A stretch of 64,000 nucleotides of DNA from Chryseobacterium sp. T16E-39 (GCF_002216065.1 NZ_CP022282.1:1426001-1490000); one strand, 5' to 3'; counted from the stretch's first letter, positions 42,462 through 53,118 are shown. Translations and numbers: made by a program. The notes: generated from the sequence alone by a model not told the origin.

Positions 42462-43151
42462 TTAAAGTGCTGCCGCAGCCTCTAAGATCAATTGTGTAAC
42501 TTCATTTGGATGGGATGCTAATGAAGCATGTCCCGCATCTAAAGAAATTATTTTTTTTGGATTCATGCGTTCTGCCATTTCCTTTTCTGTTTCAGCAGGT
42601 ATCATCCGATCCTGTTGTGAAATCTGATACCAGCTGGGTTTTGTTTTCCAGGCAGGCTCACCCGCTGTATCTCCGAAACATTGACTATGAATTGGCTTTT
42701 GAGACAATGACATTACCAAAGCTTTTTCATCATCTAAATCCTGACAAAAAGCAGATTGGAATTCATCATACTTAATCCATAAAAAGCCTTTGCTGTCTGG
42801 ATAGATACTTGCTCCTCCCGGGGATTCCCTTCTTCCTAACAAAGAACCTAAACTGTCTCCGGCATCTGGCGCAAAAGCCGCAATATAAACCAACCCTACA
42901 ACTTTATCATGATTTCCAGCTCCTGAAATTACAGCGCCTCCATAGGAATGTCCTACCAATAACACTTTCCCTTCCTGGGCATCTATTAAATCTTTTGTTT
43001 TATCAATATCATCCTGGAGGGTAGTCAGCGGATTTTGAACACTTCTTACTTTATATCCCGCTTTCGCAAGAGAAGGGATAACATACTGCCAATGAGAACC
43101 GTCTCCCCAGGCTCCGTGTACCAAAATAATGGTTAAATCTTTTTGATCCAT
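42462..43151 (-). CDS. Alpha/beta hydrolase, AB_hydrolase_6 type (229 aa)
   Basis: The oxyanion-hole motif reads IILVHGAWGDGSHW. The nucleophile elbow is VLLVGHSYGGAVISGAGN (Ser in GHSYG). FLWIKYDEFQSAFCQDLDDEKALVMSLSQKPI and the final LDAGHASLASHPNEV with His complete the triad pattern. This is the EstC-like lineage of small esterases. Single gene, preceded by a Crp/Fnr gene on the same strand that may control it. Substrate unknown. Confidence 0.88.
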   Translation of the reverse strand: MDQKDLTIILVHGAWGDGSHWQYVIPSLAKAGYKVRSVQNPLTTLQDDIDKTKDLIDAQEGKVLLVGHSYGGAVISGAGNHDKVVGLVYIAAFAPDAGDSLGSLLGRRESPGGASIYPDSKGFLWIKYDEFQSAFCQDLDDEKALVMSLSQKPIHSQCFGDTAGEPAWKTKPSWYQISQQDRMIPAETEKEMAERMNPKKIISLDAGHASLASHPNEVTQLILEAAAAL

Positions 43152-43217
43152 AATTGTAATTTTAAGTTTGACATGAGTAAAACTACATCGTTAAAATCCA
43201 AAAGACGTTAACTTAAG

Positions 43218-43793
43218 TTAATTAATAATTCTGCTTCTTATCCGGCTCAAAGATTGTTCAGTAACCCCAAGATAACTTGCAATATGTTTCTGTGCTATTT
43301 TCTGTACTAAAAAAGGTTCTCTCTTAATAAGGTTCAGGTATCTGTTTTCCGGTGAATAGCATATCAGATCGTCAATTCTTTTTTTGGCATCGAGATAGAT
43401 CTTTTCAGTCATCACCCGTCCAAACTTTTGCCAGTATGCATCTTTTTCATATAATCCCTGTAAATCCTCCTTACTCAAAAGCAAAATTTCACAGTTTCCT
43501 ATCGCCTGGATATTCATGTTCGATACGGTATCACACAGAATACTTTCATAGTCTGTGAAAAATTCATTTTCAAAGTAAAAACCAAAGTTGATCTCACGTC
43601 CCTGATCATTGATGTAAAAGCATCTTATCGTTCCACTTTTAATAAAACCAAGGTACTTGCATTTATCGCCCTGTTTAAGAAAAAAATCAGATTTTAGAAG
43701 TTGGGTATCCTTAAGTAGAGAATAAAATTCGTCAAAATGTTCCTGATCTACCTGGAACTGCTCACCATACTTATTATAATTATTGGACATCAT
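43218..43793 (-). CDS. Crp/Fnr-family transcriptional regulator (191 aa)
   Basis: The sensor domain is at about residues 15-120 (LLKSDFFLKQGDKCKYLGFIKSGTIRCFYINDQGREINFGFYFENEFFTDYESIL). A dimer helix follows, then the HTH QKIAQKHIASYLGVTEQSLSRIRSRI. No Cys cluster is visible. It lies directly upstream of the alpha/beta hydrolase gene on the same strand (67 bp apart), which is the most likely target besides itself. It is a paralogue of the regulator at 39299-39889. Confidence 0.88.
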   Translation of the reverse strand: MMSNNYNKYGEQFQVDQEHFDEFYSLLKDTQLLKSDFFLKQGDKCKYLGFIKSGTIRCFYINDQGREINFGFYFENEFFTDYESILCDTVSNMNIQAIGNCEILLLSKEDLQGLYEKDAYWQKFGRVMTEKIYLDAKKRIDDLICYSPENRYLNLIKREPFLVQKIAQKHIASYLGVTEQSLSRIRSRIIN

Positions 43794-43833
43794 TTTTTTT
43801 CATTTTTGTTATTTGTGTATTTTGAATTCAAAA

Positions 43834-43863
43834 AAGCCTTGCAAAAAAAATTCCACAAGGCTT
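43834..43863 (-). terminator. Terminator of tpx
   Basis: AAGCCTTG / CAAGGCTT with a 14-nt loop; on the minus strand a TTTTTT run follows, 23 bp after the tpx stop. Confidence 0.7.
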
Positions 43864-43885
43864 ATAAAAAAAATTTATTTCGAAA

Positions 43886-44383
43886 TTATTTTAATGCCTC
43901 CAGAGCAGCATTATAATTTGGTTCATCAACAATTTCAGAAACCTGTTCCGTGTATATTACTTTATTATTTTCATCCGCAACGATTACCGCGCGACTTAAA
44001 AGACCTTTCAAAGGAGAATCTGTAATGGTTACTTCATAATCATCTCCAAAACTGCTTCTGAAGTCAGAAAGTGTCTCTACATTATTTAAACCTTCTGCAG
44101 CACAAAACCTTCCTAATGCAAATGGTAGATCTTTAGAAACATTGATCACAACCGTATTGTCTAAATTGGATGCCTCTTCATTGAATTTTCTTGCTGAGGC
44201 AGCACAGGTACCCGTATCAATACTAGGAAAAATATTAAATACTTTTTTCTTTCCTTCAAAATCTGACAATGTTTTAATACCCAACCCTGAATCCACTAAA
44301 GCAAAATCTTTGATGGTATTTCCAACTGCCGGTAAATTACCTAATGTATGAACTTCGTTTCCTTTTAATGTTATATTTGACAT
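43886..44383 (-). CDS. tpx: Thiol peroxidase, Tpx-type peroxiredoxin (165 aa)
   Basis: An atypical 2-Cys peroxiredoxin reducing peroxides with thioredoxin. The active-site signature is [20 protein letters not shown] with peroxidatic Cys60. The resolving Cys94 lies in [21 protein letters not shown], the spacing expected for Tpx. The N-terminus [28 protein letters not shown] matches the family. Length 165 is standard. Single gene on the minus strand, back to back with icd, whose promoter region it shares. Confidence 0.96.
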   Translation of the reverse strand: MSNITLKGNEVHTLGNLPAVGNTIKDFALVDSGLGIKTLSDFEGKKKVFNIFPSIDTGTCAASARKFNEEASNLDNTVVINVSKDLPFALGRFCAAEGLNNVETLSDFRSSFGDDYEVTITDSPLKGLLSRAVIVADENNKVIYTEQVSEIVDEPNYNAALEALK

Positions 44384-44506
44384 AATCTATTTTTTATGGT
44401 TTTTCAAATTTACTGAAATCAAGTATTTTTTGGTTCAAATAAAGGTTAAATAATTCTTAAAGTGCAAAAACTTATTTAGGTTTAATCTAAAAAAATTAAA
44501 TTTTAA

Positions 44507-46771
<2,265 letters not shown>

Positions 46772-46793
46772 TTTCCACAATTGATTATAATTA

Positions 46794-46818
46794 AAAGCTC
46801 CTTTTTTTAAGGAGCTTT
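46794..46818 (+). terminator. Terminator of icd
   Basis: AAAGCTCCTT / AAGGAGCTTT stem with a T5 loop, followed by TTTTA on the plus strand. Confidence 0.85.
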
Positions 46819-46845
46819 TTTATTGGGGAAAAAATAATTTATGTT

Positions 46846-46898
46846 TTGGCTAAAGCCAATTGAAGATATCTTAAATTAAAGACGGGCTAAAGCCCGTC
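46846..46898. repeat. Pair of GGCTAAAGCC palindromes
   Basis: TTGGC-TAAA-GCCAA (46846-46859) and GACGGGC-TAAA-GCCCGTC (46881-46898) share the core GGCTAAAGCC, 21 bp apart. Such paired palindromes are familiar in Flavobacteriia intergenic regions. No gene function is evident. Confidence 0.65.
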
Positions 46899-47096
46899 CC
46901 TATTGATCGTAATTAATAGACAAATACGCTCAACCAATTCAAATCATTTAATTTTTGATTTTTTTAATTTCCAGATAAAACACGTTGAAATTTTTCACTT
47001 CGCCTGCGCTTTGTTCTGAATGACTAGGGAAGATTCGCTCAACCAATTCCCATCTTTCAATTTTTTAATCCTTAAATCTTTTAATCAATTCTTAAA

Positions 47097-47432
47097 TCAA
47101 TCACCTTCCACAATCACCTTCCTATGTTCCCTACCCCAATTGATCATCTCCATAATAATCTTACCAAACGTTCTGCAGTAATCTGTCGGTATATATTCTA
47201 TTAAAACCGGAGTATCCGGATATACATTTCTGGTCACCAGCTTATTCATCTCCATATCTTTTAGTTCTTTTGAAAGCATTCTTGTCGTTATACCCGGAAT
47301 ACTTCGTTCAATTTCACGGAAACGCCTGTTACCATTACAAATGGCATTGATAATCGGAATCCGCCATTTTCCGCCTATAAAATACAAGGTATCCTGTAAT
47401 GCCCTAAGTTCTTCTGTCTGATCTCTTTCCAT
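47097..47432 (-). CDS. HxlR-family transcriptional regulator (111 aa)
   Basis: A winged-helix HxlR protein. I start at MERDQTEELRALQDTLYFIGGKWRIPII; the frame extends 20 codons further into the intergenic operator region. The DNA-binding core reads FREIERSIPGITTRMLSKELKDMEMNKLVTRNVYPDTPVLIEYIPTD and is followed by a dimerisation helix IMEMINWGREHRK. It lacks the N-terminal Cys of redox-sensing HxlR proteins. It is divergent from an SDR gene, the usual HxlR target arrangement. A 9-bp inverted repeat lies between them. Confidence 0.92.
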   Translation of the reverse strand: MERDQTEELRALQDTLYFIGGKWRIPIINAICNGNRRFREIERSIPGITTRMLSKELKDMEMNKLVTRNVYPDTPVLIEYIPTDYCRTFGKIIMEMINWGREHRKVIVEGD

Positions 47433-47448
47433 GTTGTCAAAATTAAGT

Positions 47449-47485
47449 TGATATACTCTGTGATACTGATTACAAAAGTATATCA
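47449..47485. promoter_or_regulatory. Candidate HxlR operator in divergent promoter
   Basis: A perfect 9-bp inverted repeat TGATATACT / AGTATATCA with 19 bp between the arms, centred in the 87-bp spacer between the HxlR and SDR starts. HxlR proteins bind ATACT-type palindromes next to divergent target genes. Confidence 0.6.
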
Positions 47486-47494
47486 TTTTCACTA

Positions 47495-47502
47495 TAACTT
47501 TG
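47495..47502 (+). promoter_or_regulatory. -7 box (TAACTTTG) of SDR gene
   Basis: TAACTTTG fits TAnnTTTG and lies 17 bp before the SDR ATG and 9 bp after the operator arm. A bound HxlR would probably occlude the upstream promoter element. Confidence 0.5.
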
Positions 47503-47519
47503 TCAAAAATTTTAAGAAA

Positions 47520-48266
47520 ATGAATAAATTTAACAACAAACTGGCGATCGTAACCGGTGGAAATAGCGGGATCGGATATGCCACAGCAAAGGAATTAATT
47601 TCGGAAGGAGCACAGGTAATTATTACAGGAAGAAGAAAAGAAGCCATAGAAAAAGCAGCAGCAGAACTGGGTGCAATACCTTTTACAGCTGATCAGGGGA
47701 AACTGGAGGATATTGATTTATTGAAAAAAGAAATTGAAGATCAGTACGGAAAAGTTGATATTTTATTTATCAATGCCGGAATTACCGGAACACTTACTTC
47801 TATTGAAAATATGAATGCTGACAATTTTGACAGTGTTATGGATATTAATTTCAGAGGAGCCTACTTCACACTTAGTAAGTTGATCCCATTATTGAATGAT
47901 GGGGCATCAGTGGTATTTTTATCATCTAATGTTGCAACTACCTACAAACCTAACAGCTCAGTTTACCAAGCAAGTAAAGCCGCTTTAAATTCCATTGCTA
48001 AAACCGCTGCTGCAGAGTTAGCTCCAAGAAAAATCAGGGTAAATATGGTAAGTCCGGGACCAACCAAAACAGAAATTATGACCAAGGCAGGTCTCGATGA
48101 AGATACATTAAAAGGTATTAATGAATGGTTAATTGATGCCATCCCTTTAAAGAAAATGGGAACCGCAGAGGATGTTGCTAAATTAGTCGTTTATCTATCT
48201 GATAGCAATGTTGCCAGCTTTATGACAGGTACTGAAATTATTGTTGATGGCGGGATGATCCTGTAG
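47520..48266 (+). CDS. SDR-family NAD(P)-dependent oxidoreductase (248 aa)
   Basis: A classical SDR starting at MNKFNNKLAIVTGGNSGIGYATAKEL, with the dinucleotide motif TGGNSGIG. INAGIT is the NNAG-type motif. The catalytic Ser lies in VFLSSNVATTYK and YQASK forms the YxxxK pair. The C-terminal PGPTKTEIM and GGMIL complete the fold. The GR and R after strand beta2 (ITGRRKEA) favour NADP. Divergent from HxlR, which probably represses it; substrate unknown, although such pairs often answer to quinones or aldehydes. Confidence 0.92.
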   Translation: MNKFNNKLAIVTGGNSGIGYATAKELISEGAQVIITGRRKEAIEKAAAELGAIPFTADQGKLEDIDLLKKEIEDQYGKVDILFINAGITGTLTSIENMNADNFDSVMDINFRGAYFTLSKLIPLLNDGASVVFLSSNVATTYKPNSSVYQASKAALNSIAKTAAAELAPRKIRVNMVSPGPTKTEIMTKAGLDEDTLKGINEWLIDAIPLKKMGTAEDVAKLVVYLSDSNVASFMTGTEIIVDGGMIL

Positions 48267-48285
48267 TACCCCATCTTTTAAACTT

Positions 48286-48313
48286 AAAATACCGGAATAG
48301 CTTCCGGTATTTT
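48286..48313 (+). terminator. Terminator of SDR gene
   Basis: A 12-bp perfect stem, AAAATACCGGAA / TTCCGGTATTTT, with a TAGC loop, 20 bp after the stop codon. Confidence 0.85.
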
Positions 48314-48432
48314 GCATTTTCATATTCACGAGTTAAAATTCTATTTCAACCTTTAAATTGTCCGGTTCAACCTTTTTTACATTTTATTCCTCCTAGCCGC
48401 TCTCTATTTTTGAACCATAAAAATAATTGATT

Positions 48433-49425
48433 ATGGATTCAGTAAAGAAAAAGAGAACAGTAAAACCCCTGGCAATACTACTTATAGCCATTCTGGGAAC
48501 CTTTGCAGGGTTACAGCTTTATAACCCACCAATTGAAGGCAAACCGGTAACCGGTACTATAGAAGCACCTCATGAGGTCGTCGAAATTCTGGAAAGATCT
48601 TGCTTCAACTGTCATTCTAATGAGCAAAAATTAAGCTGGTATGATCAGCTGGCTCCTCTATCATGGGCAGTGAAAAAAGACGTTGACAGAGCAAGAGAAG
48701 TAATGAATTTTTCAGAGTGGTCACAAGTATCTCCCGGAGAGCATAAAGGCAGAATGTATTCGATATTGAATATGATGCAGGCCGGTAAAATGCCTCTGCA
48801 TGAGTATACTTTACTGCACGCATCAGCAAAAATTTCAGCGAAAGATATTGAAGTTATCAGAAAATATACGCTATCACTTTCAGGAAAGGGCCCGGCTTCT
48901 GTAAATAAAGAAATAAAAGATGCCCATCAGGAAATAAAGTTTGCTTCTTCAGCTTCTAAAACTTTTCCTGTATCACCTAATGGAGTGCAATACACCCCGG
49001 AATTTAAAAACTGGAAAGTGATCAGCATGAGTACATTATTTGACAATTCTATCCGTGTAATTTACGGAAATGATACAGCTGTAAAAGCTGTTGAAACCGA
49101 AAATTTTCATCCGTGGCCTGATGGCAGTATTGTAGTAAAAGCAGTATGGAAACAAAGCGAATCTCCTGATGGAGAAATCAGACCGGGTGAATTTATCAAT
49201 GCCCAGTTTATGGTAAAAGATTCAAAAAAATATACAGATACCGAAGGTTGGGGATTTGCTAAATTTTCCGGTAAGGATCTTCATCCCACAGGAAAAACCG
49301 CATCATTTGCAAAAGAATCATGCATTGCCTGTCATCGTCAGCTGGCAGAGCCTACCGGATATTTATTTGATGTCCCAATGAAAGTAAACACAAAAAGTCT
49401 AATCGAAAAATTACAGAAAAAATGA
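48433..49425 (+). CDS. Haem-binding plus cytochrome P460-like protein (330 aa)
   Basis: An inner-membrane-anchored protein with helix LAILLIAILGTFAGLQLY at the N-terminus. The Haem_bd-like half follows with CFNCH (57-61) and HSNEQKLSWYDQLAPLSWAVKKDV. The C-terminal half resembles cytochrome P460, with WKVISMSTLFDNSIRVIYGNDTAV, EGWGFAKFSG and a second CIACH (297-301). Both are c-type haem attachment motifs, so it is likely a periplasmic dihaem protein. I start at the ATG rather than the TTG two codons upstream. It overlaps the lipoprotein gene by 4 bp and heads a run containing a LytS/LytTR pair. Confidence 0.83.
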   Translation: MDSVKKKRTVKPLAILLIAILGTFAGLQLYNPPIEGKPVTGTIEAPHEVVEILERSCFNCHSNEQKLSWYDQLAPLSWAVKKDVDRAREVMNFSEWSQVSPGEHKGRMYSILNMMQAGKMPLHEYTLLHASAKISAKDIEVIRKYTLSLSGKGPASVNKEIKDAHQEIKFASSASKTFPVSPNGVQYTPEFKNWKVISMSTLFDNSIRVIYGNDTAVKAVETENFHPWPDGSIVVKAVWKQSESPDGEIRPGEFINAQFMVKDSKKYTDTEGWGFAKFSGKDLHPTGKTASFAKESCIACHRQLAEPTGYLFDVPMKVNTKSLIEKLQKK

Positions 49426-49859
49426 GCAAAATAATTGTAGCCATTATAGCAAGCTTCCTCTTTTTAACTTCATGCAGTAATGAAAATTCTAAAAATCAGG
49501 ACACGGTTCGCTTAGTATTTGATGCCGGCCAGCTGAAATTCATTGCCTCATCATTAAATAAGAAAAAACAGACAATGTCTGCCCTTTATGGAAATAATCA
49601 GGCCTTGCAATCCTTATCAAAGAAAAATGATCAGCCAGAATCGGGAACACAAATGAAACTTGTCACCTGGAAATATCATGAAAACCCTCAATATGTTGGT
49701 GGTACCATTACTGGCGAGTTACTTAGCATAGAAACTATTGAAACCAATATGAATGGAGCAACATCTTACAGCGTAAATAGCAGTTCTGCCAATACATATA
49801 AAAATAAGGAAGAAAGAATACAGTATATGCTCGGTTACCAACCGGTAGTAATGCCATAG
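49422..49859 (+). CDS. Small lipoprotein of unknown function (145 aa)
   Basis: The signal ends in a lipobox: MSKIIVAIIASFLFLTSC (Cys18). The rest is polar with no recognised domain. Its N-terminal mature part NENSKNQDTVRLVFDAGQLKFIASSLNKKKQTMSALYGNNQAL is followed by GTQMKLVTWKYHENPQYVGGTITGELLSIE, predicted beta. It is coupled to the haem protein by an ATGA overlap and probably acts with it in the periplasm. In this group 'cytochrome P460 plus small lipoprotein' pairs are seen, but no function is established for the lipoprotein. Confidence 0.75.
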   Translation: MSKIIVAIIASFLFLTSCSNENSKNQDTVRLVFDAGQLKFIASSLNKKKQTMSALYGNNQALQSLSKKNDQPESGTQMKLVTWKYHENPQYVGGTITGELLSIETIETNMNGATSYSVNSSSANTYKNKEERIQYMLGYQPVVMP

Positions 49860-49879
49860 TAAAAAATAAAAGTTATCTT

Positions 49880-49913
49880 GTAATCTGGGGCTGAAATATC
49901 AGTCTCAGATTAC
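49880..49913 (+). terminator. Probable terminator after the lipoprotein gene
   Basis: GTAATCTG / CAGATTAC arms with an 18-nt loop; it precedes an AT-rich stretch with short T-runs. Moderate strength. Confidence 0.5.
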
Positions 49914-49975
49914 ATTTATTAAAATATTATCATTAAAAAATATTAATTTAACATTTTTAAATTCCTCCCTTCTTA

Positions 49976-50989
49976 ATGCAACAAAAAAAAATAAAAATAT
50001 CGCAGGCTGTCATCTGGGTAAGCTCTATTGTATTAGGCGTATTATCCTCAGTACCCCAGCTTGCCTCCCATGATTTTAACGTCATGGAAGCTGTCGTTAA
50101 TGCAGCGATTACTTCAGCCTTTGCAGTCGTCATGTGGTATCTCAATATCTTTTTACTGAACCGTAACACCAAAAGGCGTCAGGGAATTTCATATTCCAGA
50201 CTTTTAGTCATACTTGCTTTGGGTATGCTGGTGATGTTTGTACTGGCCTGGGTTCAACAGCTCATTTTATCCCATATCAATTTTGGACCTGTCATGCTGA
50301 TGGTGGAAGTAAGAGGAATTCTGATCAACCTGATCTTTTATATGTTTTTAAATTTGGTTCAACATAATTATACTGGTCAGCAGGTTCATTTAGAGTTGGA
50401 AAAGGTCAAAAGTGATAACCTCGGAGCTCAATATGAATTACTGAAACAGCAGGTAAATCCTCATTTTCTTTTTAACAGTTTAAATACTCTTAAGTCCATG
50501 GTGGAAACACATGATGAAGAAACTGTTGATTTTATTATCAAGCTTTCCGATTTTTATCGATTCACCTTGGAAAGTAGAAAACTTGACCTCATCACTGTAG
50601 AAGAAGAAATGAAAATACTCAATTCGTATTTATTTTTGCAGAAAGCGCGTTTTGGTGATGGTTTTACTTTTACCGATACCCTGAACCCGGAAACTTTAAA
50701 AACATTAATTCCTCCTTTTACGTTACAATTATTGGTAGAAAACTGTATAAAACATAATGTGGTATCACAGAGTAAACCTTTACATATTAAAATCTATGAG
50801 GCTAACCATAAGATCATTGTAGAAAATCCTATTCAGCGCAAAATGATTCCTGAAGATTCTTTAGGAGTGGGCCTCAATAATGTCAATATGCGTTACAAAC
50901 ATCTACTGGAACAGGAAATTGACATCTCCGACAACAATCAAATTTTCCAAATAAAACTACCCTTTATCCATGAATATCATCATCATTGA
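49976..50989 (+). CDS. LytS-type sensor histidine kinase (337 aa)
   Basis: Four helices in the first 130 residues (AVIWVSSIVLGVLSSV, VVNAAITSAFAVVMWYLNIFLL, LLVILALGMLVMFVLAWVQQLIL, GILINLIFYMFLNLVQ). His_kinase follows: LLKQQVNPHFLFNSLNTLKSMV with His163. The ATPase N-box LLVENCIKHN and G-box LGVGLNNVNMRY are intact. It overlaps the LytTR regulator by 20 bp. It follows the haem protein and lipoprotein genes by about 120 bp behind a hairpin, so it may be a separate transcript. Confidence 0.92.
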   Translation: MQQKKIKISQAVIWVSSIVLGVLSSVPQLASHDFNVMEAVVNAAITSAFAVVMWYLNIFLLNRNTKRRQGISYSRLLVILALGMLVMFVLAWVQQLILSHINFGPVMLMVEVRGILINLIFYMFLNLVQHNYTGQQVHLELEKVKSDNLGAQYELLKQQVNPHFLFNSLNTLKSMVETHDEETVDFIIKLSDFYRFTLESRKLDLITVEEEMKILNSYLFLQKARFGDGFTFTDTLNPETLKTLIPPFTLQLLVENCIKHNVVSQSKPLHIKIYEANHKIIVENPIQRKMIPEDSLGVGLNNVNMRYKHLLEQEIDISDNNQIFQIKLPFIHEYHHH

Positions 50990-51737
50990 AGACGAATTCA
51001 GAGCAGCAAAATCATTGCAGAATTTAATTAAAGAACTAAAACCTGAATCTATTATAACCGGAGTTTATGACAGTATAGAAGCCAGTGTAGAAGCCTTAAA
51101 CAAAGATAATAAACCCGATCTTATCTTTATGGATATCCATTTGTCTGACGGTTTATCTTTTGAAATTTTCAAGCAGGTCGAAATTACCTGTCCGGTAGTT
51201 TTCTGTACGGCATTTGACCAATATATGCTGGATGCTTTTAAAAGTAAGGGGGTAGATTATGTTTTGAAACCTTTTTCACGTGAAGACATTGGTGAGGCCT
51301 TAAGAAAGGTAGATGAGCTCAAAAAGTTTTTCCAGAAAACGGAAATTCCGGAATTAGAAGCCCTCTTACAAAAAATAGCCCAACCTCAGGCCGCTACAAA
51401 AAGCAGCTTCCTTGTTTTTAAAAATCAAAAATACACGACAGTCCTCACGGAAAATATTGCGTATTTCTACATTCACAATGAAATGACCCACCTTGTTACT
51501 TTTGATAAACAACAGTTTTCACTCACCCAGTCATTAGGACAGGTAGCAGAACTTGTAGATCCTAAACAGTTTTTCAGAGTCAACAGGCAGTATATAGTCA
51601 ATTTCTCCGCTATTAAAGAAATGGAGCATTATTTCCAGCGTAAAATATATGTAAAACTAGTGATTGACACTCCGGAAAAGCTTTTAATTAATAAAGAAAA
51701 AACTCATAGTTTCTTCTCCTGGCTGGAAGAACGTTAG
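50970..51737 (+). CDS. LytTR response regulator (255 aa)
   Basis: The receiver has acidic residues EDE at 7-9 and phospho-acceptor Asp55 (LIFMDIHLSDG), with switch Lys in VLKPFSRED. The LytTR domain (about 150-252) contains the conserved FFRVNRQYIVNFSAIKEMEHYFQRKIYVKL. It starts inside the kinase gene (20-bp overlap), so it is tightly coupled to it. Targets probably include the flanking DUF1223 and DoxX-like genes, but no binding repeats were found. Confidence 0.93.
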   Translation: MNIIIIEDEFRAAKSLQNLIKELKPESIITGVYDSIEASVEALNKDNKPDLIFMDIHLSDGLSFEIFKQVEITCPVVFCTAFDQYMLDAFKSKGVDYVLKPFSREDIGEALRKVDELKKFFQKTEIPELEALLQKIAQPQAATKSSFLVFKNQKYTTVLTENIAYFYIHNEMTHLVTFDKQQFSLTQSLGQVAELVDPKQFFRVNRQYIVNFSAIKEMEHYFQRKIYVKLVIDTPEKLLINKEKTHSFFSWLEER

Positions 51738-51765
51738 GAGTTGATTTTTTAAACTTATATTTTTC

Positions 51766-51799
51766 AGGGTTCACCTTTCGATTTGTCTGGTTGAGCCCT
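51766..51799 (+). terminator. Terminator after LytTR regulator
   Basis: AGGGTTCA / TGAGCCCT (one G-T pair) with an 18-nt loop, followed by TTTTTT. Confidence 0.7.
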
Positions 51800-51854
51800 T
51801 TTTTCATTTTTTAGCATCCCTCAGGTATCTACTTTTGAATAAAAATTAAAAGAA

Positions 51855-52634
51855 ATGATATCTAAAAAACTTCTTATAGTAACAGCATTTGTAGCATTAC
51901 TATTTACAGTTTCTGCCTTTGTGCAGAAAGACAAAACCGACGAAAGTCTTACCACGATACCAACCGGTACAAACAATGGCTTTGCAGTTCTCGAACTCTT
52001 TACCTCTGAAGGATGCTCCAGCTGCCCGCCAGCAGATGCTTTGATGGGGCAAATTAAAGAAAGCAGTAAAGATCAGCCTGTCTACATCCTTGCTTATCAT
52101 GTTGACTATTGGAACCGTCTTGGTTGGAGAGACCGCTTTAGCACTCCCGAAAACTCAGAACGTCAGCAACAGTATAGCAGAACACTCGGATCTCAGGTTT
52201 ATACACCACAACTTGTGGTAAACGGAAAACAACAGTTTGTAGGATCAGACAAAGAAGCTGTAGAAAACTCTGTTATCAGCTCTTTAAGCCATGAAGCTAA
52301 AAGTACAGTGGATCTGAAAGCACAGTCTAATTCTAAACAAATTACCGTCAACTATAAGGTTACAGGAAATGATACTCAAAATAAACTTTTAATCACACTG
52401 GTACAGAAAAAAGCTTCTACCAACGTAGCTAAAGGAGAAAATGAAGGCCGCCATTTACAACATTGGCAAATCGTTCACAAGCAGGTTCAGGTCTCTTTAA
52501 AAAACAGTCTGGAAGGCAGTACAAGCTTTTCAATCCCTGAAAACTTTACTACTACTGATTGGGAAATTATAGGATTTATTCAGAATGTAAAAACCGGACA
52601 GATCACCGGAGCATCAAAAGCAATATTCAATTAA
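51855..52634 (+). CDS. DUF1223 thioredoxin-fold secreted protein (259 aa)
   Basis: A signal segment (KKLLIVTAFVALLFTVSAFVQ) is followed by the DUF1223 core. GFAVLELFTSEGCSSCPPADALMGQI carries the redox-like Cys54-x2-Cys57. Then come YILAYHVDYWNRLGWRDRFSTPENSERQQQYSRTLGSQVYTPQLVVNGKQQFVGSD, all diagnostic of DUF1223. The C-terminal third is beta-rich. DUF1223 proteins have a thioredoxin-like fold, are often found next to DoxX genes, and no function has been established. It precedes a DoxX-like gene by 58 bp. Confidence 0.9.
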   Translation: MISKKLLIVTAFVALLFTVSAFVQKDKTDESLTTIPTGTNNGFAVLELFTSEGCSSCPPADALMGQIKESSKDQPVYILAYHVDYWNRLGWRDRFSTPENSERQQQYSRTLGSQVYTPQLVVNGKQQFVGSDKEAVENSVISSLSHEAKSTVDLKAQSNSKQITVNYKVTGNDTQNKLLITLVQKKASTNVAKGENEGRHLQHWQIVHKQVQVSLKNSLEGSTSFSIPENFTTTDWEIIGFIQNVKTGQITGASKAIFN

Positions 52635-52692
52635 ATAAACAGTTACACATCAACTTCAAACAATTACAACAACAATTTAAAACAATAAAAAA

Positions 52693-53091
52693 ATGAAAAC
52701 AAAAACAACAAAAATCATCTATTGGTCAGGCGTTATCTTTATGTCATTATGGTTCGGAGCAAGCGGCTTCTTTGAATTGACAAAAAATCCTGTAGTGTGG
52801 GACATCACCCAACAGTTAGGCTACCCACCGCACTTTATCTATATACTGGGTGTCTTTAAACTTGCGGGAGTTCTTGTGCTTTTACTTCCAAATAAACTCT
52901 TACGATTGAAAGAATGGGTGTTTGCAGGCATGTTTTTCGATATTACTTTTGCCTTCTTCTCCAAGGTCGCAGTTCTCGGACTTCCATCAACAATTGATGC
53001 GGTTGTAGCATTTACAGTACTTTCCGTTACCTATTTTATGTTCAGAAAAAGATACACTCCAGAGCTGATCTTTGATGAAGAATCATTTTAA
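52693..53091 (+). CDS. DoxX-like membrane protein (132 aa)
   Basis: Four helices: IIYWSGVIFMSLWFGASGFFELTKN, HFIYILGVFKLAGVLVLLLP, EWVFAGMFFDITFAFFSKV and TIDAVVAFTVLSVTYFMF. The pattern GASGFFELTKNPVVWDITQQLGYPPHFIYILGVFKLAG is typical of DoxX-like proteins in Bacteroidota. It follows the DUF1223 gene on the same strand and probably forms a membrane partner for it. Transport or redox role unknown. Confidence 0.85.
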   Translation: MKTKTTKIIYWSGVIFMSLWFGASGFFELTKNPVVWDITQQLGYPPHFIYILGVFKLAGVLVLLLPNKLLRLKEWVFAGMFFDITFAFFSKVAVLGLPSTIDAVVAFTVLSVTYFMFRKRYTPELIFDEESF

Positions 53092-53118
53092 TTAAATAGT
53101 AAACAGTTCTTATTAAGC

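Larger units (their letters stand above)
46772..47096. other. Spacer with palindromic repeat debris
   Basis: 325 bp without a gene: the icd terminator, two GGCTAAAGCC palindromes, and two copies of CGCTCAACCAATTC (near 46929 and 47037). Confidence 0.55.
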
